Below are positions 26,701 through 38,040 of a stretch of 64,000 nucleotides of DNA, in pieces. The notes under the pieces were generated by a model. The model saw only the letters and a list, made by a program, of their open reading frames with translations. It ran no database searches and was not told where the DNA came from. Source of the stretch: Apostichopus japonicus (lineage: Eukaryota > Echinodermata > Holothuroidea > Aspidochirotida > Stichopodidae); the NCBI RefSeq assembly GCF_037975245.1, contig NC_092579.1:813001-877000 (forward strand), written 5' to 3'. Numbering within the stretch: position 1 is the first letter of the stretch; the number at the start of each line of letters is the position of its first letter. The position numbers were made by a program, and so were the translations under genes.

Positions 26701-29700
26701 ACAAGATTATATTGATTTTTTTTCTGTCCTCAAAATTGTCAAAGAGCGTCAACAATCCTGAAGTTTTATAAGCCAGAAGACTGAGGGAAAATAAGCAGTG
26801 CTGGCTGCTGGTACCACACAATCTGTGATATCAAAACTATATATTCATGTTCATAGCACATGCTCACATTTCATAGATTCATCCATTCATGGTTAACCCT
26901 GCAAAACAATGCCTATGAAAACATTACTGACTCATGACAGCAAATGCTCATATATCTGATAGACTGCATTTATTCATGGTTAACCCTGCAAAATTTGCCT
27001 GTGAAAACAAATTCCTTACTCATGTTCATAGCAAGTGGTGACATCTGAAACGTTGCCTTCATTCACACTACGTTGGAAGAAGACAAGGAAATTCTTGATT
27101 TCTTCTGGTACGATGTAGGACTTTCCTGGTTGATAGCTCTGTTCAAAGTTAAAATCTTGCTTCGGATCACCTGCAAGGTGGAATAAAAAAATTACATTTC
27201 TGAACATGGGTCTGTTGGACTAGGATGAGACAAAATTTTGCTTTGAATTTTCAGTCTGTAACCATGAAATGGTCAGTATGCCACATTACCAATGTTTGTA
27301 TGCATTTCTTAAACATTGTACACTGTTGCTGGGCATAACATACTATTACTGTACATGCTGAAGATGGCAAACTCACTCTAATTACCAATGACCTGTCTGT
27401 TGTTTCTGTGCTAAGAAGACACAAATGGTTCCACAGACCCCAACAAAATATTATCATTTAAAATATAGCAGTAACAATCATAACCTCTATTTTTTTTTTC
27501 CATCTGCTCGGAATAAAGTGGTTAGTGTCCTACAGTATGTGGCATCATTTTGATAAAATGAAACCGCAACAACTTGGATGTTAGAAAAAAACATGTACAG
27601 CATAGTGCACACATCCTATAAGAATTTTATTTAAGAAAAAAGCTATAGCATGTACTGTAAGGTTCATCAATTAAAATTACAGAACAAAACACAGATGTAT
27701 GTTCAACTGACATTGTGCATGATACATGGGGAGAGGGGTATACAGAAGAGGTTCCCAAGCAAATAAGAGTACAGTACTACATAAATGCACATGTGGCTAC
27801 TATGCACTACAACTGTACGATATATTACTATCTATAAATGACAAATAAAATCTTCCTGCATCAGGGCAAAGTATCTTGATTTCTTCAATACTGATAGAAT
27901 CGTAAGGATTGATCATTTCAATATCATAATATGATTTTCATAACAAGTCAAGGAATTATTAGGTACTCACCTGTGTGAAATCTGTCATACGCATAAGGGT
28001 CCACCTGACAGATATGAGAAACAAAAGAAAATCCAATCACTGACAAAGCAGACTTAGGAAGCAGTGATCCCATTAATGACCCAGGTTTCCAATTTCTCTT
28101 CCTCATTGCCTAAACCAGTAACATATAGAGCACTTACTGTACATGTACAGTAAAGTAAGTTCTTCAAACATACAAACTTATGAATCCTTGGTGTGAGGGG
28201 AGAATTTGTTGCTACCATGGCATTTTCTCGATTTTTGAGGTCTGATTACTTTGCAATTAAACATCCTACTACCTTTCTATTACATATTATATTATATATA
28301 TTTGCCTGATTTGCTACTCTACATGATTTTGATCCTGGGTACTGTACTTCAAGGTCAATTGATTCAATAACTGTGCATATAAACAGACTAATATTAGCAA
28401 TGTACCGTCTGCTTCTGGGCAATTCCATGAGAAAGTGGACATGATACCCAAAAAATTTAAAGTGTGTGACAATAGTAAATTTGGTGTCAAATGAAAGCTA
28501 AGAGTCCATATTTTCCAGAATCAGGTTCAGAAATGCAATTTTCATGCATTTTGGAATGAAAATATATGGGTAATTGAATATTCATCAGTTGATACAGAAA
28601 ATTGAATGATTAGTAATAAAAACTATTGGTCACTGCTAATTGATAGGAAGTATATAAATGATATCAGCCACTACCATGTGAGAGTATAGATCATGGAAAA
28701 CTGAATGGATAATATTTTCGCCCCTTTTATTCATTGGTTCCGCTTCAGTGGCCTTCGGTATTTTTGCCATTTGAAATGTCCTTCCGTTACCGAAAATATA
28801 ACTTTTTTTAGTTTTTCAGGAAAAGTTGCAGCATGATTAAACTGAATGTTCATCTTCAAAGCAAGTTTAGATGGGCCAACAAAATGAAATAATTAGTTTC
28901 ACCCTGGTCCTCTTCGTTTGTTCATTATGATTGATTAAAACCTGTCTTTCCGTTACCATTTTGGTAACGGAAGGACAGTAACGGAAGGACAGTTTTTTTT
29001 CCAGTCAGATAATTGAGTCATTTGCCAATGATTAAAAGAACATATCATTGCATGCATACATATATATTGTATACAGCATCCTGTGGGAGTTATTGACTCT
29101 GAGAGTGATGTTTATATCTACTGTACTAAGGTGGTGTGATTTTATACTCTATTGTTGACTGTCTGGACTAGGGCAGCCAACAATTCTTTTCATGTCTCAA
29201 TGCTAAATGTGTACAGTTTAGCGTTCAACTTGTCACAGTTTATCCACTTCTTCACATAGACTGATGGGGTCCAACCTTTGTAGTGCCCCTGAATCCCCTA
29301 CAGTTCAATGACCAACACAGTGTGGGGACTTCATTCTTGTAGAATATGTGGGGGAAAATGAAGTCAGCAAATCAAACAAGTTTGTAGCACTTGTCACAGA
29401 AGTTCATGAAAAGGAAGTGTATGTGACCCATCTCCACAAGGGTGATAAGGAAGGCAAAGTGTATGTTGCAAGGGATCTCACAGACAAATATGGAGTGGTC
29501 ACGGAGGATCAAATTGTGAAGCTGCTACCGTCACCATTCATGGACAACAGGGAGAGATACATTTTCAGTGACGCTATCCCAGAGGGGAATTAGGTTGTCC
29601 AGAGTATCACTGAGTAACGTTGCATGCTTATGCATGAAGATTGTGTGATTGTTTGTTCCTTTAGATATAATTACTTCTCATTAATTATTCCAAAAGTAGT

Positions 29701-31842
29701 AGGATTTCAGCTTCAGTTGACTAATATTTTAGATTAAATTTTGTTGAGTAAATTGATACACTTTAGTTGCCTCGACTTTTTCGGATTCACTTTTTCAAAA
29801 TTCAGGTATTGATACCGTTAATTAACGTTATAATTTGTTTGTACTTTCAGATACAATCACTTCCCATTAATTAGCAGGTGATAATTCCTTAAGTAGTAGG
29901 ACTTCAGTTTCAGTTGATTATCATTTTAGAATAAATTCAGTTGAATATAGTGATAGTTGCTTCAACTTTTTCAGTTTCGCTTTTTCAGTTATTGACATAC
30001 AGTTAATTAACATAATGTGGTTAGTTAATAATTAGAAATAACTTCCATATTTTTGCTTTGGATGGTCAATACATTGTTATAGTTCACATTGGAATGTTGG
30101 TTCTGACAATTTTATTATTGTGTCAACATGTGCTATACTCTTCTTTGCACACTATAACTGAGTGGACATATTTTCCTTCCGTTACCGTCCTTCCGTTACC
30201 AAATTTAACTTTAATTAGCACAATATTTCTAGAAAACCAAAGCAACAATTTCAGAATTGAAAGTGGTACAGTATAGGAAACAGTATTGGGATAACATTTC
30301 TCACCTCTAAAATAAGATTACTCCATAGAATTCACAGAGTTTTACAATAAACTCAAGACGTGTGAAAACCCTTGTCCGTTTGCTGTCCTTCCGTTACCGA
30401 CCTCATTAATATTCATATTTCAAAAATGGGAAGGGTTTGTGTAAAAAAAAATATGTGGAAATTGAAGTATGTAGTTATAGCTAGTCAATGATGACAATTA
30501 TTTGTTGTAATTAATGGGGATATTCATGATATACTTGTTCAAATGTCAGAAAATTAGTCCCAATGTCCTTCCGTTACCATGGAATTGCCCTTCTGGTTTA
30601 ATTCAGACTTAAAAGAAGTTAAAACACTACTACTGTATAAATGAATGTCAATCATGTACAGAGTGTATTAGTGCTAAGTGTAACATTGTCACTCATTCTC
30701 CTTATCCAAATGGATCCCAACCAAACATGAAAGTAGCCCAGCCATTTTAACCATATGAAGCAATGCAACTGAAATTTTCAGAATATGCATACATGTCATT
30801 GTGCTCTAGTCATGCAAAGAGGATGGTAATTTTTGGAGGGGGTCCAGCAGCAGCCATCCATGAATTGACACGGAATGATCCAAAGGTATTTAATTTTGTA
30901 GGATATCCAGCTCAGTTGCCATAACAGTGGACAAGAAAATGTCTACGCTTAATCATGCCCTGCAATCTACCATACATAATACAGTATGTACAATGCTTTG
31001 AAAAGAGATACACCTACACTTTGTTTTTAATAATCAGCTTAACATTACCTATTTATATTCTTTTGGTGGAAAACTGATTATCAGAAGTTGCAATGCCAAT
31101 TTGATCACATGGAGTTTAAAGATGTCCAGTTCTTTTCTTGGTTTACAACATTACAACCAACAAAAATGATACTTACTACTTAGGTAAGTATGTGATTTTC
31201 ATGTAGGAGTTTCACATTTGAATCCTCCAAAGACCAACAGAGTAATTACATTAACAGAAACGCAAGACAATGGCCGGGCCTTTGATATATGTTTTAAACT
31301 AATGCACACACAGAAATTACAGAATTAATTTATATTCGTTTGTTCAAAATTGCAGACACTCATCCCACGCATTTCAGACGATTAATTTTTGTTGACCAGA
31401 TTTATTGAACTAATAACTGCCAACCAGCTTTTACTAATCAGCCAAACAATGGCTAGGCCTAGGCTATGTCACTATGTGCCCATGAAATTACATTATACAT
31501 GTTCACTCTGGCCAATTAGCTTGGCAGACTTTAGTCTGGCAATAGGCCTACTCGGTCTTTGATAAATACTGGGCAAATCTACCTTAGAACTGTGGAATTG
31601 CGACCTCTTACCTACGCCTAACGTTAGGCCTCACTAGAGCCTGTACTGTGTATACTCTCGAGGTTAGGCGTTTAATTACCGTTAATATGTATGTTAGGAC
31701 GGGCATGAATACTGACATGTGTTACCTAATTTGTGTGTTATTACTGTTTCAAATATATAGATATGAGTAGAAATAACGAATACGTGAACGAGCGAAATAG
31801 CAGACTAATTACCTCTTTCTCTCCATGACCAGAGTAAGCCAT
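8730..31842 (-). CDS. EIF3L: Eukaryotic translation initiation factor 3 subunit L (13 exons, 3' end missing)
   Basis: Subunit L of the cytoplasmic eIF3 complex, which helps load the 43S preinitiation complex on mRNA. Coding exons in transcript order on the minus strand: 31842-31813, 28004-27971, 27170-27020, 23885-23806, 21526-21465, 20883-20814, 19458-19385, 18210-18130, 16699-16609, 15900-15746, 14595-14422, 13810-13677, 8903-8730. Every junction is AG/GT and the phases chain without a break for 1,310 nt (436 codons plus 2 nt). Diagnostic stretches are [16 protein letters not shown] (exons 4-5), [16 protein letters not shown] (exon 7), [18 protein letters not shown] (exon 9), [20 protein letters not shown] (exon 10), [14 protein letters not shown] (exon 11), HPMRIDEAL (exon 12) and [12 protein letters not shown] (exon 13), each closely matching vertebrate EIF3L in order. 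The start is the only in-frame ATG of a short first exon, [10 protein letters not shown], spliced to [12 protein letters not shown]. The last ~100 residues, including the end of the PCI domain, are not in view. Exons 6 and 11 have tandem copies of their 3' ends in the next intron. Confidence 0.95.
9025..9435 (+). repeat. Dispersed repeat family A, copy 3
   Basis: Full-length copy in EIF3L intron 12, starting ~120 bp from exon 13. The first ~25 bp (CATCACACTGTCCTG) are duplicated at 9025 and 9051. Confidence 0.8.
10375..13436 (+). repeat. 69-bp satellite array, ~44 copies, in EIF3L intron 12
   Basis: The unit begins GGGGTTATGTACCTATAGTA and ends with GTGACACCATA. Two main variant classes alternate: one with TTATGTACCTATAG and AATGAGACTG, the other with TTACATACCTACAG and ACCAGAATG. 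The result is a higher-order pattern. The edges (10375-10560 and 13170-13436) are more diverged than the centre, as expected for homogenisation by unequal exchange. 69 is a multiple of 3, so some stretches stay open on the minus strand as a 23-residue repeat with no sign of being coding. Confidence 0.95.
14140..14470 (-). repeat. 81-bp tandem array containing exon 11 3' end and splice donor
   Basis: Four copies with a strict 81-bp period, anchored by the CAATTTGGTATGATCC segment at about 14184, 14265, 14346 and 14427. The highest-coordinate copy is the real end of EIF3L exon 11 with donor GTTAGT. The three others lie downstream in the intron and keep most of the exon tail; two of them retain the GTGGTTAG donor context. 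Confidence 0.85.
16263..16322 (+). repeat. 16-bp tandem repeat, ~4 copies
   Basis: Perfect copies of CTAGCAGTCTGTGAAC in EIF3L intron 9. Confidence 0.9.
18412..19035 (+). repeat. Two-unit-length minisatellite in EIF3L intron 7
   Basis: Units share CTACCACTAGTGCTATAAA. Long units (~68 bp) add CATATTATTCTCATTGGGTA before the common end, and short units (~43 bp) replace it with TCTAAGTGTA. Long and short units are interspersed over ~620 bp. Confidence 0.9.
20453..20860 (-). repeat. 50-bp tandem array containing exon 6 3' end and splice donor
   Basis: Eight copies with an exact 50-bp period (unit anchors at 20461, 20511, 20561, 20611, 20661, 20711, 20761, 20811). On the coding strand each copy carries the last ~42 nt of EIF3L exon 6 followed by the donor GTAAGT. 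The copy at 20811 is the genuine exon end. The copy at 20711 has lost its GT (AATAAG), the others keep it. Confidence 0.95.
21881..22440 (-). repeat. 279-bp tandem duplication in EIF3L intron 4
   Basis: Copy 1 (21881-22159) and copy 2 (22160-22440) share several long blocks, for example CTCCTTAAGCCGCCAT and GTGGTTTCGTGGTCTTTGTG. This stretch and the following ~350 bp are richer in CpG than the surrounding intron. It may be part of an inserted element whose ends I could not define. Confidence 0.8.
23913..26490 (+). repeat. ~105-bp tandem duplication interrupted by a hAT element
   Basis: The block GTAAAGTAAGACTTGTTGCT continuing to CAGTAGGTCTAAGTAG occurs before the hAT element and again from about 26380. 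The following block (ACTACAGTATGCACTGTTGA to CATCATACTGCA) also occurs twice. Removing the hAT insertion leaves two head-to-tail copies, so the duplication and the insertion are separate events. Confidence 0.8.
23958..26309. mobile_element. Non-autonomous hAT-type DNA transposon
   Basis: The element is 2,352 bp long. It starts TAGGGCTGTAACGGTTA and ends CAGCCCTA, so the ends are inverted (TAGGGCTG). It is flanked by a perfect 8-bp duplication, CTAAGTAG, at 23950-23957 and 26310-26317. Sub-terminal sequence on both sides is rich in GGTTAACCG motifs. A TAGGGNTG-like terminus with an 8-bp target duplication is the hAT signature. No transposase frame was recognised inside. It sits in EIF3L intron 3. 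Confidence 0.9.
28417..30590 (+). mobile_element. DNA transposon with 13-bp TIR and 4-bp target duplication
   Basis: Perfect 13-bp terminal inverted repeats, GGGCAATTCCATG, with TTCT on both sides (28413-28416 and 30591-30594). The motif CCTTCCGTTACC recurs at least six times in sub-terminal and internal positions in both orientations, and could be transposase-binding sites. A 4-bp duplication and this type of terminus recall the Sola group, but I hold that loosely. A coding remnant lies at 29319-29593. It is inserted in EIF3L intron 1. Confidence 0.8.
29319..29593 (+). pseudogene. C-terminal fragment of a transposon-encoded protein
   Basis: An open stretch reads [14 protein letters not shown], continues through [20 protein letters not shown] and ends [13 protein letters not shown] before a TAG stop. 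Only the downstream part from the ATG at 29348 is an ATG-initiated frame, but the frame is open upstream to a possible splice acceptor (CACAG) near 29318. Short beta-rich tails of this kind occur at the C-termini of proteins encoded by invertebrate DNA transposons. No catalytic domain is present in the element, so it is an internally deleted copy. Confidence 0.5.
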
Positions 31843-32049
31843 TTTTTGTCGAATTTCCTACTACTTTCGTTATTTTAGGAAATGCCAGATGGTTCACTTC
31901 TTGCTCGAAAACCACACCCACCTGAAGTTAGCAGGATATTCTGCTGGCAGGATATTTGGTTCAAGCAGGGTTGCCAGTTTTCCGGATACATTGTCGGTCA
32001 AATTGAGACCACAAAAAACGCCAAATTTGTATTTAATATATTTTTAGGT

Positions 32050-35000
32050 AATTGAACTTTTGTGTATGCATACATGGCCGATTACAGCCAAATTGCATAA
32101 CCTAAACATATTTATGCCGGATCAAACATACTGGATTTTGATAGATGCGACCCCTGGCCCCGTATCAGGACACATCTTCACCTTCTCATTGCTGTCCGTA
32201 TCCCCAAGAGGGCCCTATTCTCTCGATAGTCGTAATATCAGTATTGTACTAAGACTGGCTAATTATAGTCAAATTGCATAGACTGAACATATTTATGCCG
32301 GACCAAACATACTGGATTTTGATAGATACGACCCCTGGCTCCCTAACAGGATACATTTTGATACTCTCATTGCCGTCCGTATCCCCAAAGAGGGCGCTAT
32401 TCTCTCGATAGTCGTAATTTCAGTATTGTGCTATGACTGGCTAATTATAGTCAAATTGCATAGACTGAACATATTTATGCCGGACCAAACATACTGGATT
32501 TTGATAGATACGACCCCTGGCTCCCTAACAGGATACATTTTAACCCTCTCATTGCCGTCCGTATATCCCCAAAGAGGGCCCTATTCTCTCGATAGTCGTA
32601 ATATCAGTATTGTGCTAAGACTGTCTAATTACAGTCAAATTTTATAAACTGAACATATTTATGCCGGACCAAACATACTGGATTTTGATAGATACGACCC
32701 CTGGCTCCCTAACAGGATACATTTTGACACTCTCATTGCCGTCCGTATCCCCAAGAGGGCCCTATTCTCTCGATAGTCGTAATATCAGTATTGTACTAAG
32801 ACTGGCTAATTATAGTCAAATTGCATAGACTGAACATATTTATGCCGGACCAAACATACTGGATTTTGATAGATACGACCCCTGGCTCCCTAACAGGATA
32901 CATTTTGACACTCTCATTGCCGTCCGTATCCCCAAAGAGGGCCCTATTCTCTCGATAGTCGTAATATCAGTATTGTATTAAGACTGGCTAATTATAGTCA
33001 AATTGCATAGACTGAACATATTTATGCCGGACCAAACATACTGGATTTTGATAGATACGACCCCTGGCTCCCTAACAGGATACATTTTGACACTCTCATT
33101 GCCGTCCGTATCCCCAAAGAGGGCCCTATTCTCTCGATAGTCGTAATATCAGTATTGTACTAAGACTGGCTAATTATAGTCAAATTGCATAGACTGAACA
33201 TATTTATGCCGGACCAAACATACTGGATTTTGATAGATACGACCCCTGGCTCCCTAACAGGATACATTTTGACACTCTCATTGCCGTCCGTATCCCCAAA
33301 GAGGGCCCTATTCTCTCGATAGTCGTAATATCAGTATTGTACTAAGACTGGCTAATTACAGTCAAATTGCATAGACTGAACATATTTATGCCGGACCAAA
33401 CATACTGGATTTTGATAGATACGACCCCTGGCTCCCTAACAGGATTCATTTTGACACTCTCATTGCCGTCCGTATCCCCAAAGAGGGCCCTATTCTCTCG
33501 ATAGTCGTAATATAAGTATTGTGCTAAGACTGGCTAAGTACAGTCAAATTGCATAGACTGAACATATTTATGCCGGACCAAACATACTGGATTTTGATAG
33601 AAACGACCCCTGGGTCCCTAACAGGATACATTTTAACCCTCTCATTGCCGTCCGTATATCCCCAAAGAGGGCCCTATTCTCTCGATAGTCGTAATATCAG
33701 TATTGTGCTAAGACTGTCTAATTACAGTCAAATTTTATAAACTGAACATATTTATGCCGGACCAAACATACTGGATTTTGATAGATACGACCCCTGGCTC
33801 CCTAACAGGATACATTTTGACACTCTCATTGCCGTCCGTATCCCCAAGAGGGCCCTATTCTCTCGATAGTCGTAATATCAGTATTGTATTAAGACTGGCT
33901 AATTATAGTCAAATTGCATAGACTGAACATATTTATGCCGGACCAAACATACTGGATTTTGATAGATACGACCCCTGGCTCCCTAACAGGATACATTTTG
34001 ACACTCTCATTGCCGTCCGTATCCCCAAAGAGGGCCCTATTCTCTCGATAGTCGTAATATCAGTATTGTACTAAGACTGGCTAATTACAGTCAAATTGCA
34101 TAGACTGAACATATTTATGCCGGACCAAACATACTGGATTTTGATAGATACGACCCCTGGCTCCCTAACAGGATACATTTTGACACTCTCATTGCCGTCC
34201 GTATCCCCAAGAGGGCCCTATTCTCTCGATAGTCGTAATATCAGTATTGTGCTAAGACTGGCTAAGTACAGTCAAATTGCATAGACTGAACATATTTATG
34301 CCGGACCAAACATACTGGATTTTGATAGAAACGACCCCTGGGTCCCTAACAGGATACATTTTAATCCTCTCATTGCCGTCCGTATATCCCCAAAGAGGGT
34401 CCTATTCTCTCGATAGTCGTAATATCAGTATTGTGCTAAGACTGTCTAATTACAGTCAAATTTTATAAACTGAACATATTTATGCCGGACCAAACATACT
34501 GGATTTTGATAGATACGACCCCTGGCTCCCTAACAGGATACATTTTGACACTCTCATTGCCGTCCGTATCCCCAAGAGGGCCCTATTCTCTCGATAGTCG
34601 TAATATCAGTATTGTACTAAGACTGGCTAATTATAGTCAAATTGCATAGACTGAACATATTTATGCCGGACCAAACATACTGGATTTTGATAGAAACGAC
34701 CCCTGGGTCCCTAACAGGATACATTTTAACCCTCTCATTGCCGTCCGTATATCCCCAAAGAGGGCCCTATTCTCTCGATAGTCGTAATATCAGTATTGTG
34801 CTAAGACTGTCTAATTACAGTCAAATTTTATAAACTGAACATATTTATGCCGGACCAAACATACTGGATTTTGATAGATACGACCCCTGGCTCCCTAACA
34901 GGATACATTTTGACACTCTCATTGCCGTCCGTATCCCCAAAGAGGGCGCTATTCTCTCGATAGTCGTAATATCAGTATTGTGCTAAGACTGTCTAATTAC

Positions 35001-35640
35001 AGTCAAATTTTATAAACTGAACATATTTATGCCGGACCAAACATACTGGATTTTGATAGATACGACCCCTGGCTCCCTAACAGGATACATTTTGACACTC
35101 TCATTGCCGTCCGTATCCCCAAGAGGGCCCTATTCTCTCGATAGTCGTAGTATCAGTATTGTACTAAGACTGGCTAATTATAGTCAAATTGCATAGACTG
35201 AACATATTTATGCCGGACCAAGCATACTGGATTTTGATAGATGTGGTCCATGGCTCCCTAACAGAATACATTTTGACCCCCTCATTGCCGTCCGTATCCC
35301 CAAAGAGGGCCCTATTCTCTCGATAGTCTTAATAGTAGTATAAATCAAGACGGGCGGCCGATAACAGCCAAATTGCATAAACTGAACATATTTATGCCGG
35401 ACCAAACATACTGGATTTTCATAGATACTGTCCATGGCCCCGTATCAGGAATGCCTTTGACCCCCTCATTGCCGTCCGTATGCCTAAAGAGGGCCCTATT
35501 CTCTCGATAGTCGTAACATCAGTTTAGTTATAAGACCGGCGGCTGATTACAGCCAAATTTGTTTAACCTAAACATATTTATGCCGGACCAAACATACTGG
35601 ATTTTGATAGATACGACCCCTGGCCCCGTAGTAGCCATGT
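32050..35640 (+). repeat. ~183-bp satellite array 1, ~20 copies
   Basis: Tandem units of 181-185 bp, each with TTTATGCCGGACCAAACATA, GATACGACCCCTGG and GAGGGCCCTATTCTCTCGAT. Outer (32060-32280) and inner (35200-35640) units are clearly more diverged (for example GGCGGCCGATTACAGCC variants) than the central ones. The first unit starts ~210 bp upstream of the EIF3L ATG. Open frames of ~63 codons recur inside units but are not conserved in every unit. Confidence 0.95.
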
Positions 35641-38040
35641 TAGTAGCCATATATGTTCTTGTTAATTTTTCCAAGGTAAAGGTAGTAGGCCTACATACAG
35701 GCTTGCAGGGTCAATATTTCGGGGGAAAGGGAGGCAAAGTCGACTTTCCCCGAATATTGAATTTTCAGTAAATTTATGTTTGATAATTTCTTCTCTTATC
35801 ATTAGTTTGTCCGATATTTATGTTTTTAATTGAGGTAGATAAATAGTTAGGCTATCCAAAAATGGAAATTGGGAATTTCGCTTTGAGAAAATTTTTAATA
35901 GATAACAGTCGGCCTACTCGCAATCGGGTATATTACAATGGGGGAACAAAAAAGTGTTTGGACTTTATGGTTGACTTCTTGTCGACTTAACTTTATATCG
36001 AGTTGACTTAATGTCGAGTTAACGGAGTGACAGGTTGTGTAAAAGTAAGTTGGCCTGACGTTTTGATCCTAGCAGTATCTTCCTCAAAGGCTAAGTGACA
36101 AGTAACAGTAACAGAAGTGACAAGTTGACTGATATATGGGGGATTGGCGAGATTTGATTTCCATTGAGGCTAACCATGATTTTTGTATTTATTGTGTACA
36201 AACAACAACAAATAACTCCTGTGAGTCGGTGATAAACTTGAAAATTATGCGTTATGTAGTGTCATGTGTATAGAGATGTGTATATGTATGGAATTACAAA
36301 TCCTTGCTATCGGTGTTGGTTGTACAGACCTGTAAAATAACCCATTTCTAATAGTGTGATTCACTTGTAGGAGGTTTAATTCTCTTCAACAATGAATTCT
36401 GCATAATTTTGGAAGATTCAAATACAACTTTAGGTTTTTCCAGGTTTTTCACACTTTTAGGTGGGGAAAACTTCCTGGTAAAAACCTGGTATTTACCGGG
36501 CGGTAAAAGCTGCAGAACTGATCAACCATGGTAGAAAATGATGTCAATTTAGACGCAGTAACAGTATCTTGTTATTCTTATTTCTTTTCAGCCTCAGTGA
36601 AGCCAGCAGTGAAGGAATCAGGGAAGCAGCATACCGAGCCCTCCTTGTATCTTGAAACTATGTTGGGTCATTTTTCTTATCGTGGATTAGGAAGCATTTA
36701 CCCAGTAGACCCTGTTTCTGATGTCGATTGACTTTTTAAGTCAGTTATGTATTTACCTGCATTCTAAGCAATGGCACAGTAACATTGTTTAGTTTCTTGA
36801 TAACTATTTCTATCCCATAAAAAGGGCAATGTTCTTTTGGAATAGTTCCTCTTAAGCGGCCTAATTTCCTAATCATATTTATTTCTCTGTAGTGATGCTA
36901 TATTCAACATTGGTTCAATGGACAAACAAAATTAATCTTTGGAATTGGTGACTAGAACTTTAGATAGAGGTTTTTCAGTGTGATGACTCTAGAAATGAAA
37001 ATGAGATGTTTTTTTTTTGGGGGGGGGGGGTGGCTTTTGAGACTTTAAGAAACATTACGGTGTTAAGAATGTACTATTTTCGTACTACGGACAATGTTTT
37101 TATGTTAATGATTAATGTAAGAGAATAGCTTTATTTGTAAAGGTATACATTTCCGTAATACAGCATCAACATATTCCCCCACCACGTCTAAAAGTTTTCA
37201 TATATTGCCATACATTTTAAAAGGAGCGTTTATTGTTTTTAAATTGTATTGCTATGTTACATTGTTTTTCACAAAAGATCACTTGCTTTACTTGTCAACT
37301 TTTTATTGTTATTAATTGATTTTGATATTAAAATGTGTTTAAAACAGAAAGTTATTCCATATTCGCATTTTTCAGTTGAATACCATGCAATATCTTGATT
37401 GAAATACTGGACAAACACTTTTTTAATGAAAAATAATGAATCTCAACACATTCAAAGTGTATATACATATACACACCCTTGAAAAGAGTTAAATGCAACC
37501 AGAATTGAGTGTTATATTTTTAAAACCGTAATAGGTATCATTATAAAACTTTAAGTGATGTCTTTCTCGCACCCTTGAAAAGGGTTAAAACCAACCCCAG
37601 ATGAGTGATAGAGTTATAACACCGATATAAGTGTTAACAAATTATTGACTTCTTTAAAATGTTTATAAGTTTGCAATACACACACTTCCTTCCGACTAAC
37701 AAAGATGGTCTTACAAATGTCAATTTTGGACATTTGCCTGGTTTGAACTGTATGTTCCACATCTGAGTAATGACACTAAAAATAGATTATTTTCAGGTAG
37801 TCAAACTTTTCAGACAAACTTTCAGAAAGAAACTTTTTAGCATAGAATTGGGAAAGTGAGTGTGAGTACTGAATGCACACTGACGGGCGTACAACTGGTA
37901 ATTGCTTATTCGAACGCGTACGACGTGCAGCAACTTATAGCGGAACAGGAGGAAAAGAATACAGAGATAGCCTACATGTTTGGATTTAGTGACGAGGAAG
38001 TTCATGTTTTGCTAAAACAGGTATGGTTATAATATATAAA
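35641..38040. other. Mostly unannotated AT-rich stretch
   Basis: No recognised gene. It contains a GTCGACTTAA-like repeated segment near 35965-36020, a dispersed-repeat-like sequence GGCCTGACGTTTTGATCC at 36052, a T/G homopolymer run at 37011-37032, and two imperfect copies of a ~110-bp unit with CACCCTTGAAAAG (37465-37640). One weak candidate exon at 36590-36731 is listed separately. Confidence 0.5.
36590..36731 (+). CDS. Possible terminal exon of an unidentified gene
   Basis: A good acceptor (TTCTTATTTCTTTTCAG, ending at 36589) precedes an open frame containing HTEPSLYLETMLGHFSYRGL and ending VDPVSDVD before a TGA stop. I do not recognise the protein. No matching upstream exon was found between the satellite array and this point. 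The frame is also open upstream to an ATG at 36528. It could be a chance frame. Confidence 0.2.

Noticed and set aside
32060-35771. Recurrent ~63-codon open frames in the satellite units
   Set aside because: Unit length varies between 181 and 185 bp, so the frame is not kept from unit to unit, and many units lack it. Similarity between the frames follows from homogenisation of the DNA, not from coding constraint.
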